A stretch of DNA of 64,000 bases, from contig NZ_JASCIS010000033.1 in the NCBI RefSeq assembly GCF_029968015.1, forward strand, positions 23,345-87,344, read 5' to 3'. The stretch is from Streptomyces luteolus. GTDB lineage: Bacteria; Actinomycetota; Actinomycetes; Streptomycetales; Streptomycetaceae. Under the pieces are notes generated by a model. It saw only the letters and a list, made by a program, of their open reading frames with translations. It did not search any database and was not told the DNA's origin. Positions 1-7,978 of this stretch are shown piece after piece (the first letter of the stretch is position 1; each line of letters begins with the position of its first letter). Position numbers and translations under genes: made by a program.

Positions 1-543
1 CACCTTCCAGTGGTCGCCCCCCGTGCGGCTGAACAGCTGGCGGAGGGTCTGTACGGCGTAGAACTGGCCGGCGGAGTCCTTGCCGCCGAGGGCGACATCC
101 GCACCGGATCCGGACCGCTTGACCCTCAGGGCGTACCCCTCGGCGTGATCAGGCACGGCGGTGTCCCCGAGCGTCCGTCTGAGGTCGGGGCGCGTCGCCG
201 GGCCGAGCCGTACGGTGAGCAGCCGGGCGGCTGCGTCGGGGAGGTTTCCAGGAGCGACGACGCGCACCTGGTCGGCGCCGTGTGCCTTCAACTCCCTTAC
301 GAGGCGGGCGAGAGCGGCGCGGTCGGTGTCCTTGTCGGCGACGACGTACACCCTCTTGGTCACGGAGGCGTCGCCACCAGTGCGAGTGAGCTCCTGCGGG
401 GTCGGCGAAACCGGCGGTACTGAACTGGTCGCACGCGAAGCGTCATCGGACACAGCAGTGGCCGGAAGCGCCTGGAGCCCCAAGGTGCTTGCGAGTGCGA
501 AGCATCCGCCTATCGCGATCGTCACGTTCCTGCTTCGTCCCAT
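1..543 (-). CDS. GH84-type beta-N-acetylglucosaminidase, N-terminal part (cut by window edge)
   Basis: Reads leftwards from ATG at 543 and is still open at base 1, so only 181 codons are visible. GGAGAG precedes the ATG at a good distance. The first ~32 residues are a secretion signal: basic MGRSRN, a hydrophobic core, then ALPATA before a Ser/Asp-rich stretch. What follows looks like the small alpha/beta domain placed before the catalytic barrel in GH84/GH20 enzymes, ending in a GKDSAGQFYAVQTLRQL-like segment typical of Streptomyces beta-N-acetylglucosaminidase (hyaluronidase-like) proteins. The catalytic barrel lies outside the window, so activity is inferred. It is divergent from the GH35 gene and shares its 240-bp intergenic region, including a candidate GntR site at 614-629. 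A GH20 enzyme is the main alternative. Confidence 0.72.
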   Translation of the reverse strand, partial: MGRSRNVTIAIGGCFALASTLGLQALPATAVSDDASRATSSVPPVSPTPQELTRTGGDASVTKRVYVVADKDTDRAALARLVRELKAHGADQVRVVAPGNLPDAAARLLTVRLGPATRPDLRRTLGDTAVPDHAEGYALRVKRSGSGADVALGGKDSAGQFYAVQTLRQLFSRTGGDHWKV

Positions 544-613
544 GGCATCTCTCCATCGTGGTCTGGTCACCAAGTCGTATTGCTCCAACCATGTTGAGGG
601 AGTGGCAGGGGAA

Positions 614-629
614 GACATAAGACGTCTGG
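614..629. promoter_or_regulatory. Candidate GntR/NanR operator 1
   Basis: GACATAAGACGTCTGG lies between the divergent GH84 and GH35 genes. It matches 14 of 16 bases of the site upstream of the sialidase operon (60249-60264) and resembles the one next to gntR (59276-59291). The core AAGACGTCT is nearly palindromic. The link to the GntR protein is inferred. Nothing else is recognised in 544-783. Confidence 0.5.
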
Positions 630-783
630 GGTCTAGACCTCTGTTCGGCTTGCCTTTACTCTGGCCAACGTTGCTGAGCGCGACGCCTCCTTGGCATGTC
701 CTGGCCATGGTGTGGCCTTGTGCAGTCGCGTCTGTCCCTCAAGAGCAGCTCCTTGACCGTGCGTCATCGGAGGAAATCCACGC

Positions 784-3700
784 ATGCATCAGTCATCAGG
801 AATCCGCGGCTCCCATGGCGGCCGCTCGTCCCCTCGGGCCAGATGGGCCCACCGGTGGCTATCGGCCTGCCTCGCGCTGGTGCTGGCGCCGGCGCTCATG
901 GCCCTCGCACCGCTGAACGGGACCACTGCCACGGAGGAATCGCCGCCGGTGACTCAGAACGCAGACTCCGCGGCCGCCCGCAGCCTCGCTTTCCCGGGCA
1001 ACGACGGGAAGCCGCACCGTGTGACCTGGGATGACAAGTCCCTCAAGATCGACGGTGAGCGACTGACCGTGTGGTCCGGCGAGTTCCACTACTGGCGGCT
1101 GCCCAGTCCGGACCAATGGCGGGACGTCCTGCAGAAGTTGAAGGCCTCCGGTTTCAACGCCGTATCGCTGTACTTCTTCTGGGGCTACCACTCGAGCAAG
1201 CCGGGTTCCTACGACTTCTCCGGGATCCGCGATATCGACAGGCTCCTCACCATGGCTGAGGAAGAGGGGCTGTACGTCATCGCCCGACCTGGCCCCTACA
1301 TCAACGCAGAGGCCAGCATGGGCGGCTTGCCGGCCTACATGACCACCCACGGCGGTGAGGAGCGCACGGCCGACCCGCAGAATCTCGCGGCCGACCTGGA
1401 GTGGCTGAAGGTGGTCAACCGCATCATCGGCAAGCACCAGATCACCGACGGCGGCGGCAGCGTCATCGCGTACCAGGTCGAGAACGAGCAGATCGACAAT
1501 GCGCCCAAGCACGTTGAGTACATTGAGAAGTTGCAGGCCGTAGTCGAGGAGCACGGGATTGACGTGCCGCTCTTCCACAACGACTGGGGTGACGGCCACG
1601 GCTACAACGTGCCTGGAGGGCCCGGTGGTTCCCGGCTCGACCTCTACGCTTTCGACACCTACCCGCTGGGATTTGACTGCAAGGGAGCCCGGGGGAAGCT
1701 GAGTGACTTTGAGTCCCGTATCCGTGGCTACTCGCCGAAGACGCCCGTGTTCATCGCCGAGGGGCAGGGCGGCGCGTTTACGTCGTGGGGCCGCGATTTC
1801 CAGAGCGGCGAGTGCGCGAAGTTCGTCGACGAGGCCTTCACCCGCCAGTTCGCGGTGAACAACCTCGCCAACGGCGTGACCATGTTCAACTCGTACATGG
1901 AGTACGGCGGCACCAACTGGGGCTGGACCGGCGACCCCGGCTCCGGCTTCACCTCCTACGACTACGGCGCACCGATCTCCGAGGACCGGCGCATCACCCC
2001 CAAGCTCGCCGTCCACAAAGAGTTCGGCTACCTCCAGAACGCGGTGAAGCCCATAGCCTCCGCGCAGAACGTCACCCCGCCCACGATCACGTCCACCGGC
2101 GGTGGCCCCGTCAAGGCCCAGCAGCGGCTGTCCACGGAGAACGCCGAGGACACCTCCGTATCGGGCAACGGCATGCGACTGATCACGCTGCGGCACCCGG
2201 ACTCCAATGACACCTCCACCAGCCAGGTGACGTTCCCGCTCGACCTGGCCGACCCTCCGAAGGCGGCCACGTCCGCCTCGGCCGGCGGCAACGAATCAGG
2301 TGAGGACAAGAACTCCGCGTATCGGCGCATTCCACAGCAGAAGAACACCGCGATCAGCATCGCGGGTCGCGACGCCAAGACCCTGGTCGCCGACTACGCC
2401 TTCGGACCCCATCGCCTCGTCTACTCCACCTCTCAGGTGCTCACACAACTGGACGCCGGGGGCGACCTCCTGGCCCTGGACGGCACGAAGGGCGAAACGG
2501 GCGAGACAGTGCTGCGCTTCGCGTCGAAGCCGAAGGTCACCACGTTGGACGGCGCACCCGTCGATGTCACCTGGGACGCTGACCGCAAGGACCTACGGCT
2601 CAACTACACGCACGGCGATGCCCGTACGCTCCGGATCGCCGGAGGCGGCAAGGAGCTGACGGTCCTGATCACCGACCGCGACGCGGTGGCGACCACCTGG
2701 CAGCTGGACGCTGGACGCAGCGACATCCTCGTGCTCGGCCCGGAGTTGGCCCGCACCGCCCGCCTCAGCGGAGCGCAGCTCGACCTCACCGGAGACACCC
2801 GGAAGCCGGGACCGCTGCGCGTGTTCGCCCCGAAGAACGTCGACGTCCTGACCTGGAACGGGCGGCGTATCGACGCGAGCCGCGATGACACGGGCGCACT
2901 CGTCGCCACCCTGCCCGGTCCGCAGAAGCCGACGATGCCCGGCATCGACAGCTGGCGCACCGCGGACTCCGACCCCGAGCACGCCGCGGGCTTCGACGAC
3001 TCCGGCTGGAAGAAGGCTGACCGGACCACCGCAGACAATCCCAAGCACGGTCCTGGTGAGGCATCGGGGGTAGTCCTGGACACCGATGAGTACGGCTTCC
3101 ACGAGGGCGACACCTGGTACCGGGGTCACTACACCCCCGCAGAGGCGAGCACCACGGTGAAGGTCTCCGCCAAGACAGGGACGGCCGGGCATGCCCTGGT
3201 CTGGCTGAATGGCCGTTACCTCGGGGCTCAGGGCGACGGCACCACCACCCACAAGGTGCCCGACGGTGTCGCCGAGCCGGGCAAGCCCGCGGTACTCGCC
3301 GTCCTGGTGCGCAACATGGGGCACTACGAAGACTGGTCGTCCGACGGCCGATCCAAGACCGGACGTGGCCTCGCGGACGTGGCGGTTCCCGGTTCGGGCA
3401 AGGTGCGGTGGCGGATCCAGGGCGCGGCCGGCGGCCCCGAACCGGCCGACACCGTGCGCGGGATCTGCAATAACGGCGGCCTGTACGGCGAGCGCAAGGG
3501 CGGGCATCTTCCGGGTGCTCCGGACTCGTCCTGGCGTACGACACAGTCGCTCAAGAGCGAGCGGCCGGGCGTGCGGTGGTTCCGTACGGAGACCGAGTTG
3601 CGTCTTCCGGAGGGTTCCGACACCGCGGTCGGCCTGCGGATCGCCGACAACAGTGCGCGCGCCGACAAGTACCGGGTGCAGATCTTCGTGAACGGCTGGA

Positions 3701-3942
3701 ACACCGGCCAGTACGTCAACAATGTCGGCCCGCAGCAGGAGTTCGTCATCCCCTCGGGGTTCCTCAAGGAGCGCGGCAAGAACACGATTGCCCTGGCGAT
3801 CACTGCCGAGCAGACCGGCGTGGGGCCCGACTCGGTCGAGCTCGTGGACCGGGGCACTGTGCTCGGCGGGGTCTCCGGCGGGCAGAACGAGTCGCCCGGC
3901 TACCGGGAATTGCTCGGAGCCGAACGCTCGCGCGGGCAGTGA
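784..3942 (+). CDS. Secreted glycoside hydrolase family 35 beta-galactosidase
   Basis: 1052 aa. ATG 784 has GGAGGAAA eight bases upstream. An N-terminal signal peptide is visible (basic start, hydrophobic run around residues 25-45), so the enzyme is probably exported. The GH35 barrel spans about 70-430, with the family-typical opening SGEFHYWRLP, RPGPYINAE, the acid/base region YQVENE (Glu235) and a nucleophile candidate in FIAEGQGG (Glu326). It continues through GGTNWGWTGDPGSGFTSYDY. The C-terminal ~600 residues resemble the beta-sandwich and jelly-roll domains of large GH35 enzymes such as Penicillium or Trichoderma LacA. Predicted reaction: release of terminal beta-galactose from oligosaccharides or glycans. 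It is divergent from the GH84 gene and probably co-regulated with it. A GC-rich hairpin follows. Confidence 0.9.
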   Translation: MHQSSGIRGSHGGRSSPRARWAHRWLSACLALVLAPALMALAPLNGTTATEESPPVTQNADSAAARSLAFPGNDGKPHRVTWDDKSLKIDGERLTVWSGEFHYWRLPSPDQWRDVLQKLKASGFNAVSLYFFWGYHSSKPGSYDFSGIRDIDRLLTMAEEEGLYVIARPGPYINAEASMGGLPAYMTTHGGEERTADPQNLAADLEWLKVVNRIIGKHQITDGGGSVIAYQVENEQIDNAPKHVEYIEKLQAVVEEHGIDVPLFHNDWGDGHGYNVPGGPGGSRLDLYAFDTYPLGFDCKGARGKLSDFESRIRGYSPKTPVFIAEGQGGAFTSWGRDFQSGECAKFVDEAFTRQFAVNNLANGVTMFNSYMEYGGTNWGWTGDPGSGFTSYDYGAPISEDRRITPKLAVHKEFGYLQNAVKPIASAQNVTPPTITSTGGGPVKAQQRLSTENAEDTSVSGNGMRLITLRHPDSNDTSTSQVTFPLDLADPPKAATSASAGGNESGEDKNSAYRRIPQQKNTAISIAGRDAKTLVADYAFGPHRLVYSTSQVLTQLDAGGDLLALDGTKGETGETVLRFASKPKVTTLDGAPVDVTWDADRKDLRLNYTHGDARTLRIAGGGKELTVLITDRDAVATTWQLDAGRSDILVLGPELARTARLSGAQLDLTGDTRKPGPLRVFAPKNVDVLTWNGRRIDASRDDTGALVATLPGPQKPTMPGIDSWRTADSDPEHAAGFDDSGWKKADRTTADNPKHGPGEASGVVLDTDEYGFHEGDTWYRGHYTPAEASTTVKVSAKTGTAGHALVWLNGRYLGAQGDGTTTHKVPDGVAEPGKPAVLAVLVRNMGHYEDWSSDGRSKTGRGLADVAVPGSGKVRWRIQGAAGGPEPADTVRGICNNGGLYGERKGGHLPGAPDSSWRTTQSLKSERPGVRWFRTETELRLPEGSDTAVGLRIADNSARADKYRVQIFVNGWNTGQYVNNVGPQQEFVIPSGFLKERGKNTIALAITAEQTGVGPDSVELVDRGTVLGGVSGGQNESPGYRELLGAERSRGQ

Positions 3943-3968
3943 CCCGAGCTGCTTGATCCGATCTCCTC

Positions 3969-4001
3969 ACCCGCCCCGGCCTGTGGACCGCCGGGGCGGG
4001 T
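3969..4001. terminator. Intrinsic-type hairpin after the GH35 gene
   Basis: Perfect 12-bp inverted repeat (3969-3980 with 3990-4001) around a 9-base loop, 27 bases after the GH35 stop. The next gene converges on it from the right, so it may serve both strands. No T-run follows, as is usual in streptomycetes. Confidence 0.6.
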
Positions 4002-4108
4002 CAGCGGCCTCCGCGTCGACGGCGATCATCGAGCCTTCGGACAGCAGACCGGGCGCCCTGTCGGTGACCGCTCCACCATCGGCGACGTGAGGAATGTCTG
4101 CACCGGAC

Positions 4109-4864
4109 TCACCGGAGCTTGATCGCGCCACCGTCCGCCATGACGGTCTGGCCGGTCATGTACCGTGCGTCGTCACTGGCGAGGAAGGCGACGATCGGGG
4201 CGACGTCCTTGTCCGGGTCGCCGAACCGTCCGAGCGGGACTTTCGCCGCGGACTGGGCATACTGCTCGGGGTGGGTATCTGCCCAGGTCGCGACCCCGGC
4301 GGTCCTCGCCATCGGGCAGACGACGTTGACGCGGATGTTGTGCACGGCCCACTCGTTGGCGACGACGCGAGTGAGACCACGGATGGCCTCCTTGGCGGCC
4401 GCGTAGGACGCCTGGTTCGGCTGGCCGTCCAGGCCTGCCCCGGAGCCGAAGTTGATCACCGAGCCGCCGCCGGCCCGCTTCAGCTCGGGCAGGGCCGCGA
4501 GCATGAAGTTCCGAGTGGCGTAGAGGCCGGTGTCCATGGCGAGGTGCCAGTCGTCGTCGGTCTGCTCCTCGAACCGCCGTTGCCGGGAGACGCTCGCGTT
4601 GTTGACCACGACGTCGAGCCCGCCGAAGCGTTCCACGGCCGCCGCGACCGCCGCATCCGCCGCGGACCGGTCGGACACATCGTCCCTCAGGAACACTACG
4701 GAGCCGCCGAGGTCGCGGACCAGGGCCTGACCGGCCTCCTCCTGAAGGTCCACCGCGACAACTCGGGCGCCGCGCTCCACGAACAGCCGCGTGACCGCTC
4801 CGCCGATACCGGCGGCGCCGCCGGTGACGATGACCCTCTTGTTGTCCAGGCCGTGCGAACCCAT
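4109..4864 (-). CDS. SDR-family oxidoreductase (steroid-cluster SDR 1)
   Basis: 251 aa. The ATG at 4864 (MGSHGLDNKRVIVTGG) is chosen over upstream in-frame codons because the protein then starts where classical SDRs do and a GAGG-like ribosome site precedes it. Visible features are the cofactor motif TGGAAGIG near residue 12, VVNNAS, catalytic Tyr/Lys in SYAAAK, and an MTGQTVMADGG C-terminus. An Asp at the end of beta-2 (VVAVDL) suggests NAD(H). Predicted role: oxidation or reduction of a hydroxyl/keto group, plausibly a hydroxysteroid given the cluster; substrate unknown. It is divergent from the IclR regulator across 414 bp, with no other gene in between. Confidence 0.82.
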   Translation of the reverse strand: MGSHGLDNKRVIVTGGAAGIGGAVTRLFVERGARVVAVDLQEEAGQALVRDLGGSVVFLRDDVSDRSAADAAVAAAVERFGGLDVVVNNASVSRQRRFEEQTDDDWHLAMDTGLYATRNFMLAALPELKRAGGGSVINFGSGAGLDGQPNQASYAAAKEAIRGLTRVVANEWAVHNIRVNVVCPMARTAGVATWADTHPEQYAQSAAKVPLGRFGDPDKDVAPIVAFLASDDARYMTGQTVMADGGAIKLR

Positions 4865-5232
4865 GTGCGTGCCTCGCTCGTTGTCGTCGTACGTCACTGC
4901 GCCGGGCCTGGCTTTCCGGCCCTCTGCGCACGTTACCGAGGGCCAAAGGTCGGTGCTCGGCGAGGTCCCGGTCTCCGGAACGCCAGCGGTGTTGCTCAGG
5001 TATCCGTCAGGATCACCACGCGCAGGGGCCGCGGGCCGTGGAAGGAGAGGTCGACCAGGCAGGCGTGCAAGTCCGTAAGAGGGACAGAGCGCCCGGGCCC
5101 TGGTCGGGTGCAACGTCCAGGAAGATCGGGCCGGTTTCGGCACAGCTGCTGCGCGCCGCGCTCGCCTCCGGGCGACGGATTCGGTGTTGGCCGGTGTTGG
5201 GGTCTTCCCGGGCTCTCAGGGGCGCTGTTACA

Positions 5233-5272
5233 TTCCGGAAAACGAGAATTCATTTCAGTCTTTGACTGGAGG
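5233..5272 (+). promoter_or_regulatory. Promoter/operator region and ribosome site of the IclR gene
   Basis: An AT-rich patch in GC-rich DNA contains the palindrome TTCCGGAA (5233-5240) followed by GAGAATTCATTTCAGTC. GGAGG at 5268-5272 sits six bases before the GTG start at 5279. The GAATTC-n5-AGT-YTTTG arrangement is echoed at 32056-32072. Autoregulation is inferred. Confidence 0.4.
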
Positions 5273-5278
5273 CCCCCT

Positions 5279-6175
5279 GTGACGGTTGTCGAAGGTGTTC
5301 CCGCCATGGACCTGTCCGCCCGCCGTGAGCTGCCCCCGTCGATGGTCGAGCGCATGACGCTGATCATGGACGTGTTCGAAGGCTGCACCGTCCGGCGGTC
5401 CCTGGAGGACGTGGCCCGCACCACCCACCTGCCCCGCTCAACGGCTCATCGGATCCTCGATCAGTTGGTCCGGCTGCGCTGGCTGGAGCACAACGGCTTC
5501 GGTTACGGACTCGGCCGACGCGCGCTCGGCCTCGGCGGTGGCGACGGTTCCCAAAGCCGTATACGGGAGGCAGCGGCCACCCGGCTCCACCACCTGCAGA
5601 TGCGCACCGGCCTGGTCGTCCACCTCGCCGTGCTCGACGGTGCGGAAGTCCACTACCTCGACAAGGTGGGCGGCCGCTTCGCCTCCTCGGTGCCCTCCCG
5701 TGTCGGCGGCCGCGCCCCGGCCCACTGCACCGCTCTGGGCAAGGCGATGCTGGCCTGGCTCGAACCGGAAGAGGTGGAGCAGCGGGCGGGCGACTCCATC
5801 AACCGCCTGACCCAGCGGACCATTTCCGACATCGGCACCCTGCACCAGGAGCTCAACCGCATCCGGCAGCGCCGCGGCCTGGCCTTCGAGCGCGGCGAGT
5901 GCTTCCCCGGCATCGCCTGCGTGGCGACCGCGATCCGTGGCCCCGAAGGTCCGGTCGCCGCGATATCCCTCGTCGGGGACGCAGACACGCCGCTGGAAAA
6001 GGTCGCCCAGCTCGTTGCGGACGGAGCGCGCCAAGTCTCCGCCGACCTCTTCCCTTCCCCGGACGGGCCGGACCGCACGCCGCGCCGGGCGGCCGCGGTC
6101 ACCCCGGAGGAAACCTGGTCGCCGCAGACGATGGACCGGCTGCTCGCCGTCGGGCAGTACGGCGACTGGCAGTGA
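5279..6175 (+). CDS. IclR-family transcriptional regulator
   Basis: 298 aa from GTG 5279, chosen because GGAGG lies six bases upstream and the protein begins just before the helix-turn-helix; the longer open frame to the left is not coding. The N-terminal winged HTH (about residues 20-80) includes SLEDVARTTHLPRSTAHRIL. The C-terminal IclR effector domain contains HLAVLDGAEVHYLDKVGG, the APAHCTALGKAMLAW segment and CVATAIRGPEGPV. IclR proteins commonly control aromatic and acyl catabolic operons by sensing a pathway acid. The gene lies between SDR 1 and the hsaB/hsaD divergence, so these are likely targets. It converges on hsaB across a short hairpin. Confidence 0.9.
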   Translation: MTVVEGVPAMDLSARRELPPSMVERMTLIMDVFEGCTVRRSLEDVARTTHLPRSTAHRILDQLVRLRWLEHNGFGYGLGRRALGLGGGDGSQSRIREAAATRLHHLQMRTGLVVHLAVLDGAEVHYLDKVGGRFASSVPSRVGGRAPAHCTALGKAMLAWLEPEEVEQRAGDSINRLTQRTISDIGTLHQELNRIRQRRGLAFERGECFPGIACVATAIRGPEGPVAAISLVGDADTPLEKVAQLVADGARQVSADLFPSPDGPDRTPRRAAAVTPEETWSPQTMDRLLAVGQYGDWQ

Positions 6176-6206
6176 CGCGGCGTCACGTGGACGGCAGGTA
6201 GCCCTT

Positions 6207-6224
6207 CACGGCTCTGCAGCCGTG
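6207..6224. terminator. Bidirectional hairpin between iclR and hsaB
   Basis: CACGGCT and AGCCGTG form a 7-bp stem with a CTGC loop in the 54-bp gap between two convergent stop codons. Confidence 0.5.
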
Positions 6225-6229
6225 CGGGG

Positions 6230-6799
6230 TCACCCCCAACGATCGCCCCAGCCCCAGGGACCGGGGGCCGCCGCCACCCCCGGGCTCGCGACGTCGAAGC
6301 CGCCCCGGAAGAAGACCATGGGACGGCCGTCGGCCACCGGCTCCAGGCCAAGCACCCGGCCGGTCACCACGTCGTGGTCGCCCGCGCCCCGTACGTCATG
6401 GACTTCGGCGTGGATCCGGGTGAGGACCCCGGGCAAGGACGGCGTCCCCCAGGGGGACAGCTCCCAGTCGAGCCCCTCGTACTTCAGGCCCTTGCCGGAG
6501 CCGAACCTGCCGCAGAGATCCGACTGTTCCGCACCGAGGACGTTCACTGTGAAACGCCCTGACTCCCTGATCCTCGGCCACGCGCGCCCCCGATGGTCGG
6601 CGCAGAACAGCACGAGGGGCGGCGTGAGGGAGACGGACGCGAACGACTGGCAGGCGAACCCCACCGGCTCGCCGTCCGGCGCGAGACCCGTGACGACCGT
6701 GACGCCGGTCGCGAAGGCCCCGAGGGCCTGCCGCATCCGCTGTGGCGTGGGGGCCGAACTCTCGGGAACCACGGGTGGGGTCAGGGACTTGGCGGTCAT
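6230..6799 (-). CDS. hsaB: Flavin reductase component, HsaB-like
   Basis: 189 aa. ATG 6799 is preceded by GAGGTGA. It belongs to the flavin reductase-like FMN-binding family (HpaC/HsaB). Visible features are the N-terminal RQALGAFATGVTVVT, the GFACQSFASVSLTPPLVLFC flavin-binding stretch, and GDHDVVTGRV toward the end. Family role: NADH-dependent reduction of FMN or FAD supplied to a two-component monooxygenase. Here the partners would be the HsaA-type oxygenases at 12809 and 36830, which hydroxylate the seco-steroid phenol ring at C4. It is transcribed away from hsaD and shares the 297-bp promoter region 6800-7096. Which of the two oxygenases it serves cannot be told from sequence. Confidence 0.82.
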   Translation of the reverse strand: MTAKSLTPPVVPESSAPTPQRMRQALGAFATGVTVVTGLAPDGEPVGFACQSFASVSLTPPLVLFCADHRGRAWPRIRESGRFTVNVLGAEQSDLCGRFGSGKGLKYEGLDWELSPWGTPSLPGVLTRIHAEVHDVRGAGDHDVVTGRVLGLEPVADGRPMVFFRGGFDVASPGVAAAPGPWGWGDRWG

Positions 6800-6887
6800 C
6801 GCTTCACCTCGACGGGTCCGGTGCGGCAAGGTGCCCCGGTACGGGCACGGGCTGAACGTAGGACAGCCCTCTCGGCGGCCGGAGTGC

Positions 6888-6905
6888 GTTCCCGATGAGT
6901 GGAAC
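6888..6905. promoter_or_regulatory. Dyad in the hsaB-hsaD divergent promoter
   Basis: GTTCC (6888-6892) and GGAAC (6901-6905) flank eight bases. The stretch CCGATGAGTGGAAC (6892-6905) matches 11 of 14 bases of the CCGGTCAGTGGGAC element found at other steroid promoters. Weak on its own. Confidence 0.3.
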
Positions 6906-7096
6906 TCCCGCCCGGGCGCGCCGTTTTCCCGAGCCCGGATGCCCTCGCTCCCGTGGCATCCCGCTGACCGAGACGCCGACGGTTCGCGCCCGATCGCACT
7001 GGCTACCGTCCGGGAACCGGCCGCGTGCGTCGCGTACCAGGACCAGGAACGGTCGCCGGACCGCAGAAGCCGATCACGGGTCAACCGAGGGCAGGA

Positions 7097-7978
7097 ATGA
7101 TGACGGAGCTGAGCCACGACTCCACACGGCGTGAACTCGCGACCGACCAGGGGGTGCTGCGCTACCACGAGGCGGGTGACGGCCCCCCTCTGCTGCTGTT
7201 GCACGGCTCCGGCCCAGGCGTCACAGGGTGGCGCAACTACCGTGACAACCTGGCCGCGTTCGCGCCGCACTTCCGCTGTCTGGTCCTGGAGTTCCCCGGC
7301 TTCGGGGTCAGTGACCCGGCCGACGGCCACCCCATGGCCACCGCGGGCGACTCCGTCGTCCGCTTCCTCGACGGCCTCGGGCTCCAGCAGGTCGACGTGA
7401 TCGGCAACTCCATGGGCGGCATAGTCGGCACCCGTTTCGCCCTCGACCACCCCGATCGTGTGCGGCGGCTCGTCACCATCGGCGGCATCGGGCGCAACTT
7501 CTACAGTCCCGGCCCGGGTGAAGGCATCAGGCTGCTCACCGAATTCACCGACAACCCTACGCGGGAAGGCCTGGTGCGCTGGCTGCGCTCCATGGTGTAC
7601 GACCAGGATCTGGTCACCGACGAGCTCGTCGAGGAACGGTGGGCTCAGGCCACTGACCCGGAAACGCTCGCCTCGGCACGTCTGATGTACGGCTCGAAAG
7701 CCTTCGCCGCCCGCGCCGCCGCAGCGGCCGCCTCCGGCGAGCCGCCGTACTGGGCGATGCTGCACCGGCTCAGGCCGAAGACCCTGCTCACCTGGGGCAG
7801 GGACGACCGTGTCAGCCCGGTCGACATGTCGATCCTGCCCATGCGGACCATCCCCGACGGGGAGTTGCATGTGTTCCCGGACTGCGGCCACTGGGTGATG
7901 ATCGAGCAGAAGGCGGCCTGGGAGAGCGCGGTCCTCGCCTTCCTGACCCGCGAGGACGCGACCAAGGACGCCGCGTGA
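7097..7978 (+). CDS. hsaD: Alpha/beta hydrolase, meta-cleavage product hydrolase (HsaD-like)
   Basis: 293 aa. The double ATG at 7097/7100 follows GAGGGCAGG. It has an alpha/beta-hydrolase fold with oxyanion HGSGPGVTGWRNY, nucleophile Ser105 in GNSMGG, Asp236/237 in GRDDRVSP, and His265 in CGHWVM. The HGSGPG and GNSMGG forms are typical of BphD/HsaD C-C bond hydrolases acting on extradiol ring-fission products. Predicted reaction: hydrolysis of the 4,9-DSHA ring-cleavage product made by HsaC into HIP-type indanedione propionate and a 2-hydroxydienoate. It heads a tightly coupled operon (its stop overlaps the next GTG) leading to the kstD-like gene and kshB. The steroid assignment rests on context. 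Confidence 0.88.
   Translation: MMTELSHDSTRRELATDQGVLRYHEAGDGPPLLLLHGSGPGVTGWRNYRDNLAAFAPHFRCLVLEFPGFGVSDPADGHPMATAGDSVVRFLDGLGLQQVDVIGNSMGGIVGTRFALDHPDRVRRLVTIGGIGRNFYSPGPGEGIRLLTEFTDNPTREGLVRWLRSMVYDQDLVTDELVEERWAQATDPETLASARLMYGSKAFAARAAAAAASGEPPYWAMLHRLRPKTLLTWGRDDRVSPVDMSILPMRTIPDGELHVFPDCGHWVMIEQKAAWESAVLAFLTREDATKDAA

Noticed and set aside
10..916. Plus-strand frames at the left end
   Set aside because: They are opposite the GH84 gene, which has a signal peptide and family segments, or precede the well-supported GH35 start.
4094..5278. Upstream extension of the IclR frame
   Set aside because: The first ~395 codons are antisense to SDR 1 or intergenic; the GTG at 5279 with GGAGG gives a normal IclR length.
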